Below are positions 6,661-13,388 of a DNA stretch of 21,137 nucleotides, piece by piece. Source of the stretch: an uncultured Clostridia bacterium. GTDB lineage: Bacteria; Bacillota; Clostridia; Christensenellales; CAG-314. Within the stretch, counting starts at the first letter, position 1, and the number at the start of each line of letters is the position of its first letter. The stretch is from contig CAKQXG010000020.1 of the NCBI GenBank assembly GCA_934281515.1, positions 1 through 21,137 of the forward strand, written 5' to 3'. The notes beneath the pieces were generated by a model. That model worked only from the letters and a program-made list of their open reading frames with translations, did no database searches and was not told the DNA's origin. The position numbers and the translations under genes were made by a program.

Positions 6661-9186
6661 ATGAAACATGCCAAATCAAAAAGAATGCTTTGCATAGTTC
6701 TGGCTTTGACAATCGTACTCGGCTGTTGTGCGTTTACCGCCTTTGCCGAAGAGAGTACGCTTGAACTGTGGTCGGTGCTTACCGCCGACGGTGCGGACTT
6801 CTTCACTCAGACGGGTGACGCGGCGGCGCAAGTCTACAAAGAAACTAAGGGCGAACAAAGCAACAAGTTTATCCGCATCACCGCAGGTAACAGCGGCAAG
6901 CAATGGGGTTCGTTCGGACTTAAAACCGACGTACTCGGCGAGGCAGGGTTGTATCGCATCGAGTTTGACGCGCGTATTCCCGATGACTACAATTCCGCCA
7001 ACTTCTTCATTGGGGTCTACCTTCCCACAAAGAACAATACTCTTGCAGGCAGCAAGGACGCTTTGACGGCTCTTATGGGTAAAACCAACGAATGGGGTTT
7101 TAGGCACATCGTTGCGGAACTCCAAGTGGACAGCGCAGGCGCAAGCGTGCTGAAATTCGGTCTTGACTGCACAAACGGCAATTACATCGACATCGACAAT
7201 ATTGCCGTTTACAAACGTACTTCCGACGTGAGCTACGGCGAGGAAAACCTTGCAGGCGCAAACTGTGATTTTGAAGAATTTGTAGAAAAGGGCGGCAGTC
7301 AGACGTTGACAACAGAGTGGAATAATAGCTTTCTTGCAACGGTAGACGCCGGCACGGCAAGCCTTGTGTACCTTACGGACACGAGTGCGGGTTTACGTTT
7401 GAATCGTGAAACCACAGGCTTTGCTTCTTTCGTCAAAGACTCCGTCAAAGGCTACGCGGCAGGCAAATACACCGCACGCGTCACATTGGTTGCCGACAGC
7501 GGTTTTACCACCGACAACATCGGTTTCCGTATCAACAGTTCGGCAGGCACACTTGCCAACGATATAAGGCTGACAGGCGACATTACCGCCGACGGCAAGA
7601 CGGAAAGCGTACTGACGGGCGAATATACCGTCGAAGCTTACGCCGAATGGACGCACTTCAACATGTGGTGCAACATCAAGACGGCAGGCAAAGGATTGAC
7701 CATTACGAAAATAGAAATCCTCAATGCGGCAGGCGAAAACATCGACAAACTCGGGGACCTTTCAAAAATAGCGATACCTGCGACCGAAACGCTTACCGGA
7801 CTTGTTTCCGCTAGTTGGGCGCACGGCTATTATGTACCTGCAAGCGATTTTGCAACGACAACCATAGTTAAAGACGGCGACGACGTAGTGCTAAAAATGG
7901 CGCCGAGCGGCAATGGCAATGCATTTACGTCCATCACCAAATCAATCGATACCACCAAAATTGTGCCGGGTAAAACCTACGCAATCAAACTGTCCGTCAA
8001 GGGAGGCTCCAAGTTTACCACCGACAACTTCGGTTTCGGTTTGTGGACAAACAATAAGGTACGTATCGAAAGTACGATTTCCTACGCAGGCATTTCTTCA
8101 ACCGAAAGCGTTGTCATCGGACTGATTACCGTTCCTGCAAACGCAACGCTTAACGGAAATATGGATATCTGGCTTAGCAACAACAAAGTTGTAGACGAAG
8201 ACAACTACCTGCTTGTAGACGACATTCAAATCGTCACCGTGTCCGATGCCGTATTCGGCTCGGATCTCATCAAGGGCGAGGCAGAAACGTCGATAGGCGC
8301 AATGGAACACATCGAATACGTGCAGCAACCTACTCTTCGCGAAACTCCTTCCGTTGACGGATTGTACAAGACATTGCTGTTTAAGCAAGGCGATTTCGAA
8401 ACATACGACGAAGGCTTCACTTTCGGTCAAGCAAACGAGTCTACCGCTTACTGGGGCAGCGTAAACCTTGACGCACCCGGCAAAGTGGTGAAGGACGGCG
8501 CAAACAAAGTTGCAAAGATTTCCTGGGACAACAACGCCAATCACAGATACTCTTCGATGTACATTCTTACCGACCCCGACGAAATGGCAACGGAAGGCGC
8601 AGTGTTCGAACTGTCATTCAGGTACAAACTGACAGGTAACTCGGCATTGGCAAACGTGGCGTTTATCGGCGCAACCAACAGTTCCGATTTCTGCATTGAT
8701 CTGGATGCGGTAAAAGGTGCAGGCACTTACTACACAAGCGGTGTAAATATGGACATTTACCCATACTATGTGACAGAAAGCGATGTTGAAGGCTGGTTTA
8801 ATGTACGTTTAGTGTTCAAGGCTAATATAGGTCTAAAGATGCGCAGCAACTCTGTACGTTTTCTTCTAGACACTATGCAAAACGAAGACAACGCATTGTA
8901 CATCGACGACGTCAATCTGGCTCTGTACGAAACGGAATGTACTCACCACACTGACGCAAATAACGACGGCAAATGCGACAAGTGCAACAAACAATTGCCT
9001 TGCACCGAGCATGTAGACGCAAACACTGACGGTAAGTGCGACAAGTGCGGAGCCGACATGCCCAAAAAAGAGAAAAAGAAGGGTTGCTGTGGCGTTGTCG
9101 AAACAAGCGTTATAACGATTATGTTCGTGACGGTTCTTGCTGCGGCAATGCTTGTGACAAGACGTACTTCGAGGAAACAAAAATGA
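6661..9186 (+). CDS. Large cell-surface multi-domain carbohydrate-binding-like protein
   Basis: An 841-residue exported protein. Residues 1-29 are a signal peptide ending A-F-T-A-F-A before E-E-S. The body is built of at least four beta-rich jelly-roll-like modules (about 35-185, 195-370, 380-530 and 570-757), several ending in the D-I-D-N-I or L-Y-I-D-D-V signature of CBM4/9-like domains. The F-T-T-D-N-(I/F)-G-F motif recurs near residues 283 and 454, showing internal duplication. Two 21-residue cysteine repeats follow (760-801), then a basic spacer, a transmembrane helix (about 817-832) and a basic tail. No catalytic motif was recognised. The likely role is binding glycan at the cell surface for the enzyme encoded next. 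The start at 6661 has AAGGAG; an upstream in-frame ATG at 6571 lies inside GH172. Confidence 0.8.
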   Translation: MKHAKSKRMLCIVLALTIVLGCCAFTAFAEESTLELWSVLTADGADFFTQTGDAAAQVYKETKGEQSNKFIRITAGNSGKQWGSFGLKTDVLGEAGLYRIEFDARIPDDYNSANFFIGVYLPTKNNTLAGSKDALTALMGKTNEWGFRHIVAELQVDSAGASVLKFGLDCTNGNYIDIDNIAVYKRTSDVSYGEENLAGANCDFEEFVEKGGSQTLTTEWNNSFLATVDAGTASLVYLTDTSAGLRLNRETTGFASFVKDSVKGYAAGKYTARVTLVADSGFTTDNIGFRINSSAGTLANDIRLTGDITADGKTESVLTGEYTVEAYAEWTHFNMWCNIKTAGKGLTITKIEILNAAGENIDKLGDLSKIAIPATETLTGLVSASWAHGYYVPASDFATTTIVKDGDDVVLKMAPSGNGNAFTSITKSIDTTKIVPGKTYAIKLSVKGGSKFTTDNFGFGLWTNNKVRIESTISYAGISSTESVVIGLITVPANATLNGNMDIWLSNNKVVDEDNYLLVDDIQIVTVSDAVFGSDLIKGEAETSIGAMEHIEYVQQPTLRETPSVDGLYKTLLFKQGDFETYDEGFTFGQANESTAYWGSVNLDAPGKVVKDGANKVAKISWDNNANHRYSSMYILTDPDEMATEGAVFELSFRYKLTGNSALANVAFIGATNSSDFCIDLDAVKGAGTYYTSGVNMDIYPYYVTESDVEGWFNVRLVFKANIGLKMRSNSVRFLLDTMQNEDNALYIDDVNLALYETECTHHTDANNDGKCDKCNKQLPCTEHVDANTDGKCDKCGADMPKKEKKKGCCGVVETSVITIMFVTVLAAAMLVTRRTSRKQK
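8938..9063 (+). repeat. Tandem 63-bp repeat encoding two 21-residue Cys motifs
   Basis: Two consecutive 63-base units (8938-9000 and 9001-9063) encode residues 760-780 and 781-801 of the surface protein. Each starts with Cys-Thr, contains H-x-D-A-N-x-D-G-K-C-D-K-C and has three cysteines. The pattern is familiar from clostridial surface proteins; metal binding or disulfide-based stiffening near the membrane is possible, but neither is proven. Confidence 0.75.
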
Positions 9187-10406
9187 GTAACAAATTCAGA
9201 TTTGCGGCAATTGTGATGTGCGCCGTAATTGTTCTGTCGGTAGTGGGACTTGTCGCTTGTAACGGCGACAATCCCGACACTCCCAACGGTACTCCGCTCA
9301 ACGTGTATTCCGACAAAATTTCGTCGGTTTACGACGTGGCAATGCTGACCGGTGCGCTGGGCAAAACCAACACTTTGACCGAATGGGGTATCGGAGGAAC
9401 CGATTTGGGATTTCCGTACTACGACGCATCTAACAACAAAATGGTCTTTTTGTTCGGCGACACCTTTTCTTCCATAAACAAAGGCAATGCCGGTTGGCGT
9501 AGTAACGTGATTGGTGTGACAAGTGATTTTGACGCAAGCGACGGCATTACATTCGACAGTTTTATCCACAACATATCGGGCATGGCGAAGCAAGTGATAG
9601 ATTCTCCCCACGACACGAGTAACAACGGCGAATACACAAGTATTCCCACGGGTGGAATCGAACTGAACGGCACTCATTACGTGTTTTATATGGCAATTAA
9701 GGATTGGCAAAACAACACGTGGAACGTAAACTATTGCAATGTTGCCAAGTCCACCGACGGCAAAAACTTTGTTAAGATGGACAACCTGTATTGGCTAAAT
9801 GCTTCGACGAAAAACAGTCTTGCCGAAGCCAATGTAATGAGTACTCTCGGCGTAACCAAGGCCGACGCGGCAGGTCACGTGGCACCCGGATTTATGCAGA
9901 TTTTCCCTTATGTAGTGGGTGATTACGTGTATTTGTTCGGTCTTTCCAGCGGCAGAGCAGGCGGTGTAAAACTCGGACGGGTACTTAAAGCCGACATCGA
10001 AAGTTTTGACAAATATCAGTACTACCATGGCGGTAACTGGTACACGGGCGCAGAGGGACTATCCAAGGTCAAGGACGAAATGGACGAAGCGTCGTATGTA
10101 GTTTTACCGACCGTAGGCGAAGTGTGCGTATCATACAACAAGTATCTTGACGCACACATGATGACCTACTACACCAACAACAAAATCGTGTTCCGTACGT
10201 CAAAGGATCTTGTCAAGTGGAGCAAGGCGGAAACAGTCGTCACCAATGCGGAGTTTTTGCAGTTGTACGGTGGATTTACTCATGAAAAGTACACAAGTTC
10301 CGACGGAAAAACGATTTATATGTTTGTGTCCAAGTGGTACAACAGCGTTGATATTACCGACAAAACGGGCTACAACGTGCGTGTGCTAAGTTTTACGTTA
10401 AAGTAA
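9183..10406 (+). CDS. DUF4185 protein B, GH183-like surface lipoprotein
   Basis: A 407-residue lipoprotein: signal peptide with lipobox L-V-A-C, lipidated Cys at C26, then a Gly/Pro/Asn linker and a DUF4185 domain (about 50-407). Hallmarks are G-T-D-L-G (72-76), F-G-D-T-F (91-95), W-R-S-N-V-I and Y-G-G-F-T-H (362-367). As the only exported member of the three, it is the best candidate for the first cut, an endo-acting D-arabinanase outside the cell (inference from GH183). The ATG at 9183 overlaps the stop of the surface-protein gene in ATGA, so the two proteins are translationally coupled. Longer in-frame starts near 9036 would lie inside the previous gene and spoil the signal peptide. It is the last gene of this operon, followed by a terminator. 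Confidence 0.85.
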   Translation: MSNKFRFAAIVMCAVIVLSVVGLVACNGDNPDTPNGTPLNVYSDKISSVYDVAMLTGALGKTNTLTEWGIGGTDLGFPYYDASNNKMVFLFGDTFSSINKGNAGWRSNVIGVTSDFDASDGITFDSFIHNISGMAKQVIDSPHDTSNNGEYTSIPTGGIELNGTHYVFYMAIKDWQNNTWNVNYCNVAKSTDGKNFVKMDNLYWLNASTKNSLAEANVMSTLGVTKADAAGHVAPGFMQIFPYVVGDYVYLFGLSSGRAGGVKLGRVLKADIESFDKYQYYHGGNWYTGAEGLSKVKDEMDEASYVVLPTVGEVCVSYNKYLDAHMMTYYTNNKIVFRTSKDLVKWSKAETVVTNAEFLQLYGGFTHEKYTSSDGKTIYMFVSKWYNSVDITDKTGYNVRVLSFTLK

Positions 10407-10437
10407 AAAAACTAAAAATCGTCGTTACGTCGGTTAA

Positions 10438-10449
10438 GCGTCGCGACGC
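10438..10449. promoter_or_regulatory. 12-bp perfect palindrome in the gap before DUF4185 C
   Basis: GCGTCGCGACGC is a perfect inverted repeat. It is nested in a looser one (GTCGTT near 10421 with AACGAC near 10459). It could be an operator for the LacI regulator encoded in the next transcription unit or part of an mRNA structure at the end of the previous operon. Confidence 0.3.
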
Positions 10450-10464
10450 CGAAAATCAACGACT

Positions 10465-10499
10465 GTCGGGCAGTCAAGCGGCAAGTTTGGCTGCCCGTC
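10465..10499 (+). terminator. Hairpin terminator after DUF4185 B
   Basis: The arms 10465-10479 and 10485-10499 pair over 15 positions, with one T-T mismatch and two G-T wobbles, around the loop GGCAA (10480-10484). The T-run that follows (CTTATT) is short. It lies 58 bases after the DUF4185 B stop and just before a strong promoter, consistent with the end of one transcription unit. Confidence 0.6.
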
Positions 10500-10519
10500 C
10501 TTATTAAAAGACGACGTTG

Positions 10520-10548
10520 TTGACAATAAGCGGATAAAAAGGTATAAT
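10520..10548 (+). promoter_or_regulatory. Perfect consensus sigma-A promoter for DUF4185 C and lacI
   Basis: TTGACA (10520-10525), a 17-base spacer, then TATAAT (10543-10548): a full match to the housekeeping promoter. The ATG of DUF4185 C is only 11 bases after the -10, so transcription should begin around 10554-10556, giving a leader of only a few bases. The AGGAG at 10549-10553 would then be outside the transcript. Confidence 0.75.
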
Positions 10549-10558
10549 AGGAGAAAAA

Positions 10559-11677
10559 ATGTCGTATACAATATATCCCAAGAGCAAATACGTGGCAAAG
10601 ATTAAAGAGAAGTCGGTTCTTTTGGGAAGCAAAGCATACAGTCCCACAACTAAGTATAACATTGGCGGCAGCGATTTGGGCATTCCCTGTTGGGACGACG
10701 TTCGTGGCAAAATGTATTTTTGGTTTGGCGACACCTTTCACGAGGAGAACAAAATCGGTAGCGATTGGCGTAGCAACGTGGCAGGTATTTCGTCTTGTAA
10801 CGATATTTCCGAAGGGATAGTCTGGGATGATTTCTTGCACGACGAAAAAGGTCACGCTAGGGAAATAACCTGTTCCCTCAAACGTACAAACGACGAAAAC
10901 ATCGAAGTTACAAATATTCCCACGGGCGCGATTTGCATAAACGGCACACACTACATGTTTTATATGTCCATTTCAAAATGGATGCCCGGTCTGGGTTGGA
11001 TAGTGAGTTACAACGGAGTAATGAAGTCGCAGGACGGCGTAAACTTTTCGCGTAGCAGAACGGCATTTTTTACTTGCGACAATCCCGACGTAGCGCAAAA
11101 TCTTTTGGGAATCGGTCAGGAGGAATATGACGCGCACTTTCATCCAAACTTTGCGCAGACATTTCCGCTTCTCGGCAACGACGGATACGTATATCTGTTC
11201 GGATTGAAAGCGGGGCGGCATGGCGGAGTAAAACTTGCTCGCGTAAAGCCCGAGGATATCGAAAACTTTGACAAGTATTACTACCGTGTTTCGGACGGCA
11301 CTTTTGTGCAAGGCGAAGAAGGTCGCAAACGCTCGGCAGAAGAGGACTGTTTTATCGTTCCGCCCGACGTCGGCGAAATATCCGTTTGCAGATGCGACAA
11401 ACTCGGTAAATATTTTATGACGTATCTGACCGACAAGCTTGCTTCCCGCGATACGCCCGGTATAGTGTTGCGCGTAAGCGACGACCTGATAGAGTGGAGT
11501 CAGCCCGAGTTGTTGATTACATATTTCGATTACTACAAGTTATACGGCGGTTTTATGCATCGGAAGTTGGCTTCACCCGACGGCTCAAAAATGTATATGT
11601 TGTTGTCGCAGTGGATATCGCCGAGAAAGCGCGATCACGGCTACAACGTAAAATTGATGGAGATAACCCTTAAATAA
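10559..11677 (+). CDS. DUF4185 protein C, GH183-like, cytoplasmic
   Basis: A 372-residue DUF4185 protein without a signal peptide. Motifs: G-S-D-L-G (37-41), F-G-D-T-F (56-60), W-R-S-N-V-A-G and Y-G-G-F-M-H (329-334). By eye it is closer to protein B than to protein A (shared W-R-S-N, N-G-T-H-Y and G-G-V-K-L). A likely intracellular endo- or oligosaccharide-acting D-arabinofuranose hydrolase if the GH183 link holds. The start is fixed by an AGGAG site six bases before the ATG and by the domain start. It has its own consensus promoter and is immediately followed, with no gap, by the LacI gene, so this enzyme and the regulator are made together. Confidence 0.8.
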   Translation: MSYTIYPKSKYVAKIKEKSVLLGSKAYSPTTKYNIGGSDLGIPCWDDVRGKMYFWFGDTFHEENKIGSDWRSNVAGISSCNDISEGIVWDDFLHDEKGHAREITCSLKRTNDENIEVTNIPTGAICINGTHYMFYMSISKWMPGLGWIVSYNGVMKSQDGVNFSRSRTAFFTCDNPDVAQNLLGIGQEEYDAHFHPNFAQTFPLLGNDGYVYLFGLKAGRHGGVKLARVKPEDIENFDKYYYRVSDGTFVQGEEGRKRSAEEDCFIVPPDVGEISVCRCDKLGKYFMTYLTDKLASRDTPGIVLRVSDDLIEWSQPELLITYFDYYKLYGGFMHRKLASPDGSKMYMLLSQWISPRKRDHGYNVKLMEITLK

Positions 11678-12673
11678 ATGACTATCGACGAAATTGCAAA
11701 ACAAACGGGATATTCTCGGGCAACGGTTGCTCGCGCCCTATCCGGCAAAGGCTATTGTGCTAAAGAAAAGAAAGAAATCATCTTGCAGGTTGCTCATGAC
11801 GGCGGATACCGTCCCAATTATTCCGCAAGATGTTTGCGCGAAGATCGCACAAACAGAATACTGGTGTGCTTGCCGAACTTCAGCAACTCGTTCTACTTCA
11901 ATCTGATAAGCGGTCTTACCGAAAAATTCGCCGAGTCAAACTATTGTCTTATGTTGTTTGACAGCGGCGGAGACCCCAAAAAAGAGTTGGAAAGCATAAA
12001 TATGCTAAACGAAAAGTATTGCGACGGACTTGTTTTTGTATCGTTGGACTTCAATGACGACAACATTGCCGCCGTTCGTGCATCGGGACGTCCCGTAGTG
12101 CTTACCAACCGTTACCTGGGGTTAAAACCCGACGACAATTTCGATTACGTCTATCTCGATCATGAAAAGGCAATGTACAAGGCAACTATGCATTTGTTGG
12201 ATTGCGGTTGCAAACGTATCGCGTTGTTTGTCGGTAACGACGAACAGCAAACTTCGCGCGAACGTACCCAAGGTTACTACGCCGCTCTCGCCGAACGCGG
12301 GATTGCCGTAGATCGCAACCTGGTTGTGGACGCCGGGTTTAAGGAAGATATCGCCGCGGCAAAGTTTATCGAACTTGTCAACGAAAAGGTGCCTTTCGAC
12401 GGCGTAATCGCCGCAAGCGACTTGATGGGTATGGGTATTTATCGTGTCGCAAAGAATTACAATCTGCAAATCGGCGCAGATTTCAAAATGGTGTCTTTCG
12501 ACAATACCGATTTTACCACAATCGCAAATCCGGGCATTACGTCCATAGACATGCGACAAAGAGAAATAGGTACAAATGCGGCAATATTGCTTACCGAACG
12601 TATCCGCGGACGTAAACAAAGCAAGACGGTGGTTCTGGAACCGCGTGTGATAGTACGCGAATCGTCAATGTAG
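11678..12673 (+). CDS. LacI-family transcriptional regulator
   Basis: A 331-residue regulator. The N-terminal helix-turn-helix (about 2-46) reads T-I-D-E-I-A-K-Q-T-G-Y-S-R-A-T-V-A-R-A-L and ends in the G-Y-R-P-N hinge entry; residues 60-331 form the periplasmic-binding-protein-like sugar-sensing domain with the usual V-S-F-D-N and S-I-D-M-R segments. The ATG directly abuts the stop of DUF4185 C; the nearest ribosome site (GGAG, 11659-11662) is rather far, so coupling to the upstream gene is likely. It is the natural candidate to control the DUF4185/GH172/ABC genes and its own promoter, with an arabinose-derived or oligosaccharide inducer. Operator sites could not be assigned with confidence. 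Confidence 0.9.
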   Translation: MTIDEIAKQTGYSRATVARALSGKGYCAKEKKEIILQVAHDGGYRPNYSARCLREDRTNRILVCLPNFSNSFYFNLISGLTEKFAESNYCLMLFDSGGDPKKELESINMLNEKYCDGLVFVSLDFNDDNIAAVRASGRPVVLTNRYLGLKPDDNFDYVYLDHEKAMYKATMHLLDCGCKRIALFVGNDEQQTSRERTQGYYAALAERGIAVDRNLVVDAGFKEDIAAAKFIELVNEKVPFDGVIAASDLMGMGIYRVAKNYNLQIGADFKMVSFDNTDFTTIANPGITSIDMRQREIGTNAAILLTERIRGRKQSKTVVLEPRVIVRESSM

Positions 12674-12722
12674 TTTTTCTTGCTTGCAACAAATAAGGCA
12701 AATTTAAAATCAAAATCATTCT

Positions 12723-12750
12723 CATACGCTTGCCCTACGGCAGGCGTATG
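12723..12750 (+). terminator. Strong hairpin between lacI and the isomerase gene
   Basis: Arms 12723-12734 and 12739-12750 pair over 12 positions (one T-G wobble) around the loop CTAC. The following TTGATAAAAC is a poor T-run, so it is either a weak terminator or an attenuating structure in the 124-base gap. No convincing promoter is seen between it and the ATG at 12798; weak candidates upstream (TTGCTT or TTGCAA with TAAAAT at 12705-12710) have poor spacing. Confidence 0.45.
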
Positions 12751-12797
12751 TTGATAAAACGTAAATGCCCGATGAGTAGCGGGGAAAGGAAACGATA

Positions 12798-13388
12798 ATG
12801 TACAAGGAAAAAATAAAAGGTTATATGGAAGCGGAACGGTCGTGTATCGACGCGTTGATAGATTCTACGGATAATCAATACGATGAAGTAATAGAAACTT
12901 TGCTTAATTGCAAAGGCAAGGTGGTATTTTTCGGCATAGGCAAAAGCGGACACATAGGGGCCAAGCTGGCGGCTACGTTTGCCAGTACGGGAACTCCGAG
13001 TATGTTTGTGCATGCGGCGGAAGCGCGGCACGGTGACTTCGGGATGATAGAATCCCGCGACGTAGTAATATTGCTTTCTCACAGCGGAAGCACAAGCGAG
13101 ACAACTACGGCGGTGCCTGCGTTAAAGGCGATAGGGTGTACGACAATAGCGTTTTGTAAAAGTGCGGAAAGCGAGTTGGCAAAGCAGTGCGATTTAAGCA
13201 TAACCTATCCGTTTGAGAGGGAAGCGGACAAGTTGGGCGTGGCGCCGAGCAGTAGTACCACTGCGCAGTTGGTGCTAGGCGATGCAATAGGTCTGACGTT
13301 ATCCGAGTTGAAAGGGTTTACGCGAGATGATTTTCATAGGTATCATCCCGGCGGAGCGTTGGGAAAGATGTTGGAGGAACACAAATGA
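12798..13388 (+). CDS. Arabinose-5-phosphate isomerase, single SIS domain (KdsD/GutQ/KpsF family)
   Basis: A 196-residue SIS-domain protein. It interconverts D-arabinose 5-phosphate and D-ribulose 5-phosphate in characterised relatives. The family signature is complete: G-K-S-G-H at 48-52, S-T-G-T-P, E-A-R-H-G-D (75-80, His78), G-S-T-S-E (97-101), R-E-A-D-K-L-G-V-A-P-S-S-S-T-T and H-P-G-G-A-L-G (183-189). These match the lysine, histidine and glutamate positions important in E. coli KdsD. The two CBS domains of KdsD/GutQ are absent, as in short forms known from some other bacteria. In a cell with no sign of LPS here, a catabolic role next to the kinase is more likely than Kdo synthesis. Its stop overlaps the kinase start by 4 bases. 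Confidence 0.85.
   Translation: MYKEKIKGYMEAERSCIDALIDSTDNQYDEVIETLLNCKGKVVFFGIGKSGHIGAKLAATFASTGTPSMFVHAAEARHGDFGMIESRDVVILLSHSGSTSETTTAVPALKAIGCTTIAFCKSAESELAKQCDLSITYPFEREADKLGVAPSSSTTAQLVLGDAIGLTLSELKGFTRDDFHRYHPGGALGKMLEEHK

Noticed and set aside
2121..10530. Shared ACAATAA sequence in the gaps at 2121 and 10521 as a common operator
   Set aside because: Too short, not palindromic, and at 10521 it is part of the -35 element.
12798..13388. SIS protein as a Kdo-biosynthesis gene
   Set aside because: No Kdo or LPS genes are in the window, the CBS domains are absent, and it overlaps a ribokinase-like gene; a catabolic role fits better, though this is not proven.
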